64,000 nt of DNA, from assembly GCA_031549345.1 (NCBI GenBank), contig JAVBPY010000003.1, forward strand, positions 62,001-126,000, written 5' to 3'. The notes under the pieces were generated by a model that ran no database searches, was not told the origin of the DNA, and saw only the letters and a program-made list of their open reading frames with translations. This stretch comes from CASFRF01 sp031549345. Its GTDB lineage: Bacteria; Verrucomicrobiota; Lentisphaeria; Victivallales; Victivallaceae. Below are positions 51,263 through 58,448 of this stretch, piece by piece. Position numbers and translations under genes: made by a program. How positions within the stretch are numbered: the first letter of the stretch is position 1; every line of letters starts with the position of its first letter.

Positions 51263-53770
51263 ATGAAACGCCGTGTCGGACGCCTCCTCCTCGGGATTTT
51301 CGGCGGGCTTGCCGTCGCTGTTTCCGGCACGGATTACCCCGCCGCGCGTTACGGAGAGGCGGCGCTGGGCATGGGCGATTACGCGTCGGCGGCGCGGTTT
51401 TTTACCGAATACATCGCCGCGGCGGCGGGGGATGCGGTCGCTTTGCGCGACGCGAACGCCCGCTGGATCGGCCTCAAGCTCCGGACCGGGGATTTGGACG
51501 AGGCGGAAAAACGTCTTGCAACACTCCCGTCCGGTGACGCGGACGCATTGATTTTCGACATTCTGCGCGGGGAGCTCCTCCTCTTCCGTGCGAAATACGT
51601 CGAGGCGGTTTCCTATTTCGACACGCTCCTGAAGCGCGGCGGGCTTTCCACGCCGCAATTGTGCCGCGTTCTGGCCGGGAAGGGGAGCGCGGAACTGAAA
51701 ACGAAAAACTACGAGGCGAGCGCCGCGACGTTTGATAAACTTGAGCAAGCCGCCCTGAAAGCGCCGGAGTGGGCGTTCGTCGCCTGGAGCCAGCGCCTGG
51801 AAGCGCTTCTGGAGGCGGGAAACACCGTCGAAGCGCGGCGGCTTCTCACCTCCGGCGACCGTTTTCAGACTTTGGAGCAACAGCGCATACGGGAAGTTCT
51901 GACCCTGAGTTTGCTTCTGCAGGAAAAAAACCGGGCCGGCTTCGACGCGCTTTGGAGCAAAATCGGCCCTTCGACGGCCCCGGGTGACGGCGGTGTGTTC
52001 GCTCCCCTGGCCGCCCGCGCCGCCGAATTGGCGCTGGCGGGTAAAGATCCCGTCCGCGCCGCGGCGTATTTGGGGGACGCCTTCAACCTATCCGGCGACG
52101 AATCCGCGCGGCGTTCTTATTTGCGCCGCAAAATCAACATCGAGGCCGAATCCAAGAACCCCGCCCGCGCCGCGGCGAGCTTGGAGCGTTATCTGGAACT
52201 TTTCCCCGAAACGCCGGATCGCGGCGGACTCCTGCTGGAATTGGCGCGGCTTTTCAGCGCGGCCGGCGAACCGTCCAAATCGCTTGCCGTCTACCGCAAG
52301 GCGATGGATGCGGTTTCCGCCCTCTCTTTGGAAGACCGGCGCAAAGCGGCGCTCGAAGGGGGCCAGGCGGCGGCGGCGGCCAAGGACATTGCGGGGGCGG
52401 AGCAATTTTTCCGCGCGCTCACACGGATAGGGAGCCGCCCGAACGAGCAGCAGGAAGGCAACTTCCGTTTGGGTGAACTTTATTACCAGGAGGCGCGTTA
52501 CGCCGACGCGGCCGCGGCATTCGCCCGCGCGACGTCCGCATCCGCCTGGCACGACAAAGCGCTTTTCCGGCAACTTCAGTCGGAGTTGCGGCAGGAGGAT
52601 TATCCGGCATTGCTGGCCAGTTCCATCCGCCTCCAGCGCGTGAAGGACAAAGAGCTCGCGGCGGAGGGGGATTACTACCGGGCGCTCGCATCGGAAAAAA
52701 CAGCCAGCCGCGATGCGGCATTGGAGTTGTATGCCGCTTTCATTCGCGAACACACCGGCAATCACCATGTTCCCGCGGCGCTTCTTGCGTCGGCGGAGCT
52801 CTCATTTGCCCTGAAGGATTATCCCGCGGCGCTCCGTTATTTCGCGGATTTCGACCAACTGAGTCCGGAGCACCCGCGCCAGGCGGCGATGCAGTATTTG
52901 CGTCTCCGCGCGGCGCTTCTTGCGGGCGATGCGTCGGCGGCGGAACAAGCGCGCACAGCGCTTCAGAAACGTTTCCCCGCCTCGCCGTTCCTGGTGGATG
53001 CGTTGCTTTTGCGTTTCGACAATCTGCGGCTCCAGCAGCTGTACCCGGAGGCGCTGGCGATCCTCAAGGAGCTGGCCGCCCTCCCGGCGGCGGAACAGCC
53101 GGAATTGGCCGCGCAACTGCGTTACGACCGCGCGACGATCCTTTTCCGTCTCGGCGACGCGAAAGCGGCGATGGCCGAGCTCAAAGAAGTGCGCGAACGC
53201 TTTGTCGCAGCGCCCGTTTTCGCCGATGCGGCGCTTCTGGAGGCCAACTACTGGGCGGACTCCGGGGACTACCAGCAGGCGGCCGCGCTCTATGCGCGGG
53301 TGCTGGAGCTGCGTCCGGGCGGCCTTTCCGCGGCGGTGGTAACCGGACGCCTGGCCGACTGCTACTTCAGTTTGCATGCCTCGAAGCGCGACGGAAAAAG
53401 CCTGGAACAGGCGCGGGAGTTGTACGAACGGTTGACGCGGATGGTTCAGGACGACGCGCTCCTCTTGCAGAGTTATTTCAAGTACGGCAAATGTTGCGAG
53501 TTGGAGGAGAAGTTCGACGCCGCCCAGGAGGCGTACAAGCAAGTCCTTTATCTGGCGATCGACCAGAAGAAGAGAGGCGTCGCCCCCGATCCGGTGTGGC
53601 CGAGCAAGGCGGCGTACGCCTCGGCGCTCCTCTACCTCAAGCGCGGCACGCCGGGCGCGGCGCGCGAGGCGATGACGGTTCTGCGCGTTTTCGATTCACT
53701 GGAGCTTGGAACCGGCGAAAATATGACGGAAATTCTGGAGTCCATCCGGAAAAAATATAAGGTTAACTGA
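51263..53770 (+). CDS. Large TPR-repeat exported protein
   Basis: An 835-residue protein with an N-terminal signal peptide (RLLLGIFGGLAVAVSG) followed by almost continuous tetratricopeptide-like helical pairs to the end; clear units include ARRFFTEYIAAAAGDAV-like, FRLGELYYQEARYADAAAAFARAT, SAELSFALKDYPAALRYF and LLQSYFKYGKCCELEEKFDAAQEAY. It starts 4 nt after recA, so is likely in the same transcript, and precedes an ExbB/ExbD-like pair. In such clusters the TPR protein often acts in the periplasm, as YbgF/CpoB does in Tol-Pal. A long frame open further upstream is a shadow of recA. Confidence 0.8.
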   Translation: MKRRVGRLLLGIFGGLAVAVSGTDYPAARYGEAALGMGDYASAARFFTEYIAAAAGDAVALRDANARWIGLKLRTGDLDEAEKRLATLPSGDADALIFDILRGELLLFRAKYVEAVSYFDTLLKRGGLSTPQLCRVLAGKGSAELKTKNYEASAATFDKLEQAALKAPEWAFVAWSQRLEALLEAGNTVEARRLLTSGDRFQTLEQQRIREVLTLSLLLQEKNRAGFDALWSKIGPSTAPGDGGVFAPLAARAAELALAGKDPVRAAAYLGDAFNLSGDESARRSYLRRKINIEAESKNPARAAASLERYLELFPETPDRGGLLLELARLFSAAGEPSKSLAVYRKAMDAVSALSLEDRRKAALEGGQAAAAAKDIAGAEQFFRALTRIGSRPNEQQEGNFRLGELYYQEARYADAAAAFARATSASAWHDKALFRQLQSELRQEDYPALLASSIRLQRVKDKELAAEGDYYRALASEKTASRDAALELYAAFIREHTGNHHVPAALLASAELSFALKDYPAALRYFADFDQLSPEHPRQAAMQYLRLRAALLAGDASAAEQARTALQKRFPASPFLVDALLLRFDNLRLQQLYPEALAILKELAALPAAEQPELAAQLRYDRATILFRLGDAKAAMAELKEVRERFVAAPVFADAALLEANYWADSGDYQQAAALYARVLELRPGGLSAAVVTGRLADCYFSLHASKRDGKSLEQARELYERLTRMVQDDALLLQSYFKYGKCCELEEKFDAAQEAYKQVLYLAIDQKKRGVAPDPVWPSKAAYASALLYLKRGTPGAAREAMTVLRVFDSLELGTGENMTEILESIRKKYKVN

Positions 53771-53787
53771 ACAGGGAGTTGAGAGCC

Positions 53788-54423
53788 ATGTTTTTTTTGC
53801 GTCTTCTGAATGACGGCGGCCCCGTGATGTGGGTGATTTTGTTTTTCGGTATTCTGGCGCTGTTGATTTTTCTCGGCAAAACGTTTCAGTTTCACCGCGA
53901 GGAGATCAACGTGCGGGAATTGGTGCAGGGCTTGGTGAACGTTCTTAAACGCAACGGCTATGTGGAGGCGCTGACTTTGTGCGACAGCACCCCCGGCCCC
54001 GCCGCGCGGATGCTCGCGGCGGCGATCCTCGCGCGCGAACGGGGAGATGAAGACATCCGCGGCGCGATCGACGATGCGTGTCTGGAGGAAATTCCGCGTC
54101 TTGAGCGCCTGCTTCCGGTCCTGGGGACGATCGGGTATGTTTCGCCGCTTCTCGGCCTGCTCGGGACGGTCTTCGGAATGATGCAGATGTTCCAGACACT
54201 GCACAGTACGCAGACGGCGTTCCTCTCGGCGCCGCAGCTCTCCGGCTCGGTCAATCTGGCGTTGACGACGACGGCGGCGGGGCTGATTGTGGCGATTCCC
54301 TGCTGCATCGGCTACAATTATCTGGTTTCGCGGGTGAACACCATCTCGCTGGGCATGGAAAAAGCCTCGGCGGAACTCCTGGCGTTTTTCGAGCGCCAGA
54401 AGCGCCAGGCGGGGAACGAGTAA
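53788..54423 (+). CDS. MotA/TolQ/ExbB proton channel family protein
   Basis: A 211-residue protein with three membrane helices (about 12-32, 118-140, 155-175) and the family pattern LERLLPVLGTIGYVSPLLGLLGTVFGMM and later LTTTAAGLIVAIPCCIGYNYL. In TolQ/ExbB these form a pentamer around a dimer of the D-type partner, using the proton gradient to drive outer-membrane work. The ATG at 53788 has GAGAGCC and GGGAG upstream. It overlaps the next gene by one base (TAATG). Confidence 0.9.
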   Translation: MFFLRLLNDGGPVMWVILFFGILALLIFLGKTFQFHREEINVRELVQGLVNVLKRNGYVEALTLCDSTPGPAARMLAAAILARERGDEDIRGAIDDACLEEIPRLERLLPVLGTIGYVSPLLGLLGTVFGMMQMFQTLHSTQTAFLSAPQLSGSVNLALTTTAAGLIVAIPCCIGYNYLVSRVNTISLGMEKASAELLAFFERQKRQAGNE

Positions 54424-54896
54424 TGAAGACCAGGAACGAACCGGTCGGGAGCCGGCGGTATCGCAGCCGCCTGAAGCCCTTCGGGGGGATGCCGGATATG
54501 ACCGCGCTGGTAACCGTTTTTTTTCTTGCGCTGATGTTTTTTCTTTTGTCGAGCTCTTTTGTCCAGGTTTCCGGGATTCACGTGGACTTGCCGCAAGTGG
54601 AGAACCAGGGGTTTGCGGACATCGAAAAATTCGTCCTCTCCGTAGCCATGGACCCTTCGGGCAAGCCGCGTTTTTATTTCAACGACCAGCCGGTGAACTG
54701 GGAACAGATGAAAGAAAAATTCGCGGAGGTCCGCCTGGTGTCCCGTACAGCCACCGTGGTGGTGCGCGCGGAGCGCGAAACACCTTTGGAAGTCTACGCC
54801 CAGGTGGCGGCGCTGGCGGAAAAGGCGCAATTGGCCACATTCCTTGTTACCGCCTCGCAGAAAACCCGTCCGGAAACGAGCTTTGGATCGAGATAA
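54423..54896 (+). CDS. ExbD/TolR family protein
   Basis: A 157-residue single-pass protein. The helix (residues 26-46) begins with PDMTALVTVFFLALMFFLL, with the key Asp (Asp25 in MPDMTAL) in the position of the TolR/ExbD proton-carrying Asp. A periplasmic domain follows with VVVRAERETPLEVYAQVAALA, as expected. Together with the upstream protein it should form an energised inner-membrane motor; the specific client is unknown. Conventional TolA, TolB or TonB is not adjacent. Confidence 0.88.
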   Translation: MKTRNEPVGSRRYRSRLKPFGGMPDMTALVTVFFLALMFFLLSSSFVQVSGIHVDLPQVENQGFADIEKFVLSVAMDPSGKPRFYFNDQPVNWEQMKEKFAEVRLVSRTATVVVRAERETPLEVYAQVAALAEKAQLATFLVTASQKTRPETSFGSR

Positions 54897-54900
54897 AAGC

Positions 54901-55659
54901 ATGTCGCACAATGCGGAAAAATTGCGAAAACGGGGAAACCGCCTGATTTGGACGCAGGCGATTTTCGTTGTCGCTCTTTTGTGTTGTGCCGGATTTTTCC
55001 TTTTCGACGTGAGGAAGACGGAAGCACCGGCACGGGAAAGCCGTCCCGCCGGTTCCGTATTGGTGAACCTGGAACGCCGGCGGAACGCGGCGGCGCTGGA
55101 ACTTTGGCTGGAATGCCACGATGCGCGGCTTTTTGCCCGTTCCGACACGCAACACGGTTATCTGGCGAAGATGCCGAAAATTCCCCGCCCGCTTCCGTCC
55201 GGGCTGGAGTTTGAGCGTTACCGCCCCTTCTCGTTGACGCTCCCTTTGCCGGAAGGTTTCGTGCCTTTGCAGGCCACGCGGACGGAAAAAGAAGCGGGGC
55301 TTCCGCTGGCGATGTATGCGCCGGTTTTTTCGGGGCCATCCCTTGCTGTTCCGCTTTCGATGCGTCTTGTGGGGCCGATTTTCACGTGGGAGGGAACAGG
55401 GACGAGTCCCCGTTGGCTGACGCCGGCGCTCCTGGCGAAGTGGGCGGAGTTGCGGCCGAGCGGCGAGGACATGTATTGCCTGCGCCTCTTCCGCGCGCCG
55501 GGGCGGCCGTTGCGTTACGAAGTTCTTTCGGGGGGCGGCACGGAGCTTAACGAGGCGATTTTTCGGTCTTTCGAGGCGGAGTCGGGGGAAATTTTCCCCT
55601 CCGGCGGTGCGGCGGAATTGCGCATTCAATGGACCGGAACGGGAGGAGGGCGTTTATGA
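54901..55659 (+). CDS. Anchored periplasmic protein of the ExbBD cluster, unknown
   Basis: A 252-residue protein with an N-terminal basic start, one membrane helix (residues 14-33: LIWTQAIFVVALLCCAGFF) and a periplasmic part of about 200 residues. No TonB or TolA C-terminal domain motif is recognisable. Because it sits just after an ExbB/ExbD pair, it could be the force-transmitting partner, in place of TonB or TolA. The ATG at 54901 lies 4 nt after the upstream stop with only a weak ribosome binding site. Named family: none found by eye. Confidence 0.65.
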   Translation: MSHNAEKLRKRGNRLIWTQAIFVVALLCCAGFFLFDVRKTEAPARESRPAGSVLVNLERRRNAAALELWLECHDARLFARSDTQHGYLAKMPKIPRPLPSGLEFERYRPFSLTLPLPEGFVPLQATRTEKEAGLPLAMYAPVFSGPSLAVPLSMRLVGPIFTWEGTGTSPRWLTPALLAKWAELRPSGEDMYCLRLFRAPGRPLRYEVLSGGGTELNEAIFRSFEAESGEIFPSGGAAELRIQWTGTGGGRL

Positions 55660-55892
55660 TTCCTGTAACTCTCGGGGGCGGGTTGTTTATTTTGTTGGCG
55701 CTGGCACTTTTATTCATTTTGATTTTATGGATACGCGAATTGCGCCGCCAGAAGCGCTACGAGTGGGAGAGCTCCAACCGCAACTTGTTTTTCTGCTCCC
55801 GCTGCCACTACTCCTTCCTGACCGGTGAGCCGGTGAACCTGACACGCTGTCCGCGATGCAACCAGATTTGCTTTCGCCGGAAAAGGCGCTGA
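55656..55892 (+). CDS. Small membrane protein with C-terminal zinc ribbon
   Basis: A 78-residue protein: one helix (2-26), a basic stretch and a zinc ribbon with CSRC (Cys47 and Cys50) and CPRC (Cys65 and Cys68). GGAGGAGGG lies 7 nt before the ATG, and it overlaps the upstream gene by ATGA. It is the last gene of the gyrB-to-zinc ribbon stretch. Its role is unknown, but the strong ribosome binding site and intact cysteine pairs argue that it is real. Confidence 0.75.
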   Translation: MIPVTLGGGLFILLALALLFILILWIRELRRQKRYEWESSNRNLFFCSRCHYSFLTGEPVNLTRCPRCNQICFRRKRR

Positions 55893-55908
55893 TTTTTTCT
55901 TTCTCCTA

Positions 55909-55937
55909 TTGACATTGCACAGAAAATCAGCTATACT
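55909..55937 (+). promoter_or_regulatory. Near-consensus sigma-70 promoter
   Basis: TTGACA (55909-55914), 17 nt, TATACT (55932-55937): -35 perfect and -10 five of six. The start of transcription should be near 55944, just where the operator-like repeat begins. It is the best promoter in the window. Confidence 0.8.
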
Positions 55938-55944
55938 ATAGGCA

Positions 55945-55962
55945 GTGTTAACCGTGTTAACG
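55945..55962 (+). promoter_or_regulatory. Operator-like direct repeat GTGTTAAC x2
   Basis: GTGTTAACC and GTGTTAACG are tandem, each holding the palindrome GTTAAC, 9 bp apart. They cover the predicted +1 to +18 of the regulator transcript, so a repressor bound there would block initiation. The likely binder is the GntR/LacI-type regulator itself. Confidence 0.55.
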
Positions 55963-55969
55963 TAAAGCC

Positions 55970-57094
55970 ATGATTGAAACCAAAGACATTCTTGCGACGG
56001 ATGCGCCGAGTTTACGCCAGGCGATCACGCGCTATTTTGAGGAGGCGATCCGTGGAGGCTCCCTGCCTCCCGGTACGGTATTGCCTTCTTCGCGCGAGCT
56101 GGCGCAGCGTTTGAACACGAGCTGCCCGAACGTGCATCAGGCATTGGTCCCCCTGGTGAAGGCGGGGCTGATCGAACGCGACCGGAAGCGCGGCACCACC
56201 GTGCTGGAAGTGGAAAAACATCTCAAGTGCGTGGTCATTTATGTCTTCCACTACAGCTTGGACGATCTTCCGCCGTTTCAGCATTGTTTGATCGAGCAGC
56301 TCGGCCGCCAACTGGAGGCGGCGGGTATCGAGCCTCGGGTGGTGGTGGACAACGCATCGCAGTACGGACTGCGGCAGATGCAGAAATGGGCGCTTTCCGG
56401 GAAAATCCAAGGCATTCTCCCGGTCTTCGGCGGAACGGGGATGAAAATGCTCGCCCCGAAGCTTGCGGAGCTCCCGGTGGTGATGGCGACGCCCGACGAC
56501 GCGGTGATCGATCTCCCCGGCATGATCCAGGGCGCGCTGGAGCATTTGCGGAGCGAAGGCGTCCGGAAGGTCGGCATGATTACGACGGTGGAGCATTATT
56601 CTTTGGACGCGGCGGGAAACCGGCACGAATCGGCGTTTTACCAGGCGTTTGTCGCGGCGGCGGAACGACTCGGGCTGGAGTGGTCGCCGGAACATCTGGA
56701 AATGATCGCCACGCCGGAGGAGTATTTGCGTACCGGTTCGGAGTTGGCCGAATTCGGCTTTACCCGGGGGAACCGTCTTTTCGGCCGTCCGGCGGGGGAA
56801 CGCCCGGAGGGGGTTCTTGTGTTCCCCGACCAGCTGATTACCGGGGTAACGCTCTCGATCTTCCAGCGGCACTTGCGCGTTCCGGAGGATTTGAAGCTTG
56901 TGCTGCACCGCAACTGGGAGATCGGGACGACCATCCTCACGCCATGTGCCCAGGTAGGATTCAGCGTCGCGGAGGTCGCGCGCAGCATGGTGGATCATTT
57001 ACGCCGGCGTTTTTCCGGCGAGCGTCCCGCGCCGGAGCGTGTGGGGCATACTTTGCGTACTTATGTTCCAACAACCATGGAGGAAAAGAAATGA
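55970..57094 (+). CDS. GntR-type helix-turn-helix regulator with LacI-type sugar sensor
   Basis: A 374-residue repressor-like protein. The winged helix (residues 12-78) includes YFEEAIRGGSLPPGTVLPSSRELAQRLNTS, GntR type with LPSSRELA at the recognition helix, followed by a periplasmic-binding-protein-like sensor (90-370). This combination is common in Lentisphaerae and Verrucomicrobia, where such proteins control carbohydrate loci. It is first in a run with two pseudopilin-like, one large exported and one GH43 gene, so it probably represses the locus until a sugar binds. Its own promoter carries the operator-like repeat. Confidence 0.87.
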   Translation: MIETKDILATDAPSLRQAITRYFEEAIRGGSLPPGTVLPSSRELAQRLNTSCPNVHQALVPLVKAGLIERDRKRGTTVLEVEKHLKCVVIYVFHYSLDDLPPFQHCLIEQLGRQLEAAGIEPRVVVDNASQYGLRQMQKWALSGKIQGILPVFGGTGMKMLAPKLAELPVVMATPDDAVIDLPGMIQGALEHLRSEGVRKVGMITTVEHYSLDAAGNRHESAFYQAFVAAAERLGLEWSPEHLEMIATPEEYLRTGSELAEFGFTRGNRLFGRPAGERPEGVLVFPDQLITGVTLSIFQRHLRVPEDLKLVLHRNWEIGTTILTPCAQVGFSVAEVARSMVDHLRRRFSGERPAPERVGHTLRTYVPTTMEEKK

Positions 57095-57768
57095 GAACCC
57101 GATCGTGTTTTACGTTGATTGAGTTGTTGGTGGTGATTGCGATCATCGCCATCCTCGCCTCGATGCTCCTTCCCGCCCTGAACCAGGCGCGAGCCCGCGC
57201 GCAGGCTATTTCCTGTACAAGCAAACTCAAACAAGTCGGCACGGCGGTCATCAGCTACGTAGATACTTGGAACGGAACCCTGCCGTACCCCGCGCCGCAC
57301 TGGTACAAAGAGTATACGCTCGGTCCCACATTGGGAGCGAGCATTTCGCAGGAACTTGGACTCGTCAGCCGGAACCCCAAGTTCTTCCTTTGTCCTGCGG
57401 ACACGGTTCCCGAGTCGAGTCGCGTGGACAGTGTAAATAAAATCTGGGGATATGTCAATCCCACCACCTGCCAGTGGCTCCCCATCTCTTACGGCGCAAA
57501 TGAGCGAATCTTCGGCACCTCGTTGACCAATGACTATTACAAGGCACGTAAAATCAGCAAGTTCCCTCAACCCACCAAAACGGAGATGGTCGCCGACGCC
57601 AAACAACGCTCCACCAACACGAAAGCGAACTTCGATTTCCGTCATCCGGGACTTCAGGCGAATTTTCTTTTCGTCGATGGGCACGTAACCGCGCATTTCG
57701 AACCGAAGATCCCCGCTTACAACGATTTTCAGATTTTTTACTACGGAACCGGCACTATTTCCTGGTGA
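57091..57768 (+). CDS. Prepilin-like protein with N-terminal methylation leader (DUF1559-like)
   Basis: A 225-residue protein with a canonical type IV prepilin leader: basic MRTRSC, then FTLIELLVVIAIIAILA with the invariant Glu at mature position 5, cut by prepilin peptidase before Phe. The C-terminal part carries HPGLQANFLFVDGHVTAHF, the H-x(n)-VDGHV box of Lentisphaerae and Planctomycetes secreted pseudopilin-like families. It overlaps the regulator gene by ATGA, with GGAGG upstream. Such proteins are very numerous in these genomes; their exact role, possibly in surface capture or secretion, is unknown. Confidence 0.88.
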   Translation: MRTRSCFTLIELLVVIAIIAILASMLLPALNQARARAQAISCTSKLKQVGTAVISYVDTWNGTLPYPAPHWYKEYTLGPTLGASISQELGLVSRNPKFFLCPADTVPESSRVDSVNKIWGYVNPTTCQWLPISYGANERIFGTSLTNDYYKARKISKFPQPTKTEMVADAKQRSTNTKANFDFRHPGLQANFLFVDGHVTAHFEPKIPAYNDFQIFYYGTGTISW

Positions 57769-57788
57769 CTTAAATTAAGGATTTTGAT

Positions 57789-58445
57789 ATGATTAAGAAG
57801 CAGTATTTTACCCGTGTCGAATTGGTCCTGGTTACGACAATCAGTGCGGCGGCGGTCCTTACGCTCCACGCGGCCGTCGCGCCGACGGATGCCAAGGTCC
57901 GCTGTCAGGACAGCCTGAAGAAGTTCGCCGCCGCGACGGCCGCCTACGCTGCCGATGCGGATGGGTATCTCCCGTTCCCCGGCGTCCTCTGGAGTTCGCC
58001 GACGGGGATCGGCAAGAAACTGGACGCGTACATCGCCTCCTCCGTACCCTCCAAAAACCCGGAGCTTTTCATGTGCCCGGCGGACGAAAAACCCATGGAT
58101 AAACGGCAGGAGGGGGGCGATAAATTCTGGTCGCTCCTCCCCGATAAAAAGGGCGGCTACCTCGCCAACTCCTACGGCATCAACCTGGTCGTCGCCGGCG
58201 TGCCGAACAACCCCTATTTCCGGCCGACCAAACTCAGCGCGATCGACAACCAGGAAGCGTGCATGATCTTCGCGGACGCCTCCGCGCGGGATATCCCCGG
58301 CGACGCGGCGCGCATTGTCGGTCGTCACGACGGAAAAGCTTTGCTCTCGTACGCGGATGGGCACGTGGGGGTCATCGATCCGGCTGACGTCCCGAGATTC
58401 AACAGCAACAAGCACCAGGGTTTCTGGTGCGGCGGGGAAGATTGA
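57789..58445 (+). CDS. Second prepilin-like protein with degenerate leader
   Basis: A 218-residue paralogue of the previous gene. Its leader reads YFTRVELVLVTTISAAAVL: the Phe-Thr-x-x-Glu core is kept but the hydrophobic stretch is shorter and lacks the regular LLVVIAIIAIL. The C-terminal VGRHDGKALLSYADGHVGVI keeps the DGHV box. It is preceded by AAGGA and starts 20 nt after the previous stop. Cleavage by prepilin peptidase is likely but less sure. The two genes may be subunits of one structure. Confidence 0.78.
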   Translation: MIKKQYFTRVELVLVTTISAAAVLTLHAAVAPTDAKVRCQDSLKKFAAATAAYAADADGYLPFPGVLWSSPTGIGKKLDAYIASSVPSKNPELFMCPADEKPMDKRQEGGDKFWSLLPDKKGGYLANSYGINLVVAGVPNNPYFRPTKLSAIDNQEACMIFADASARDIPGDAARIVGRHDGKALLSYADGHVGVIDPADVPRFNSNKHQGFWCGGED

Positions 58446-58448
58446 TCG

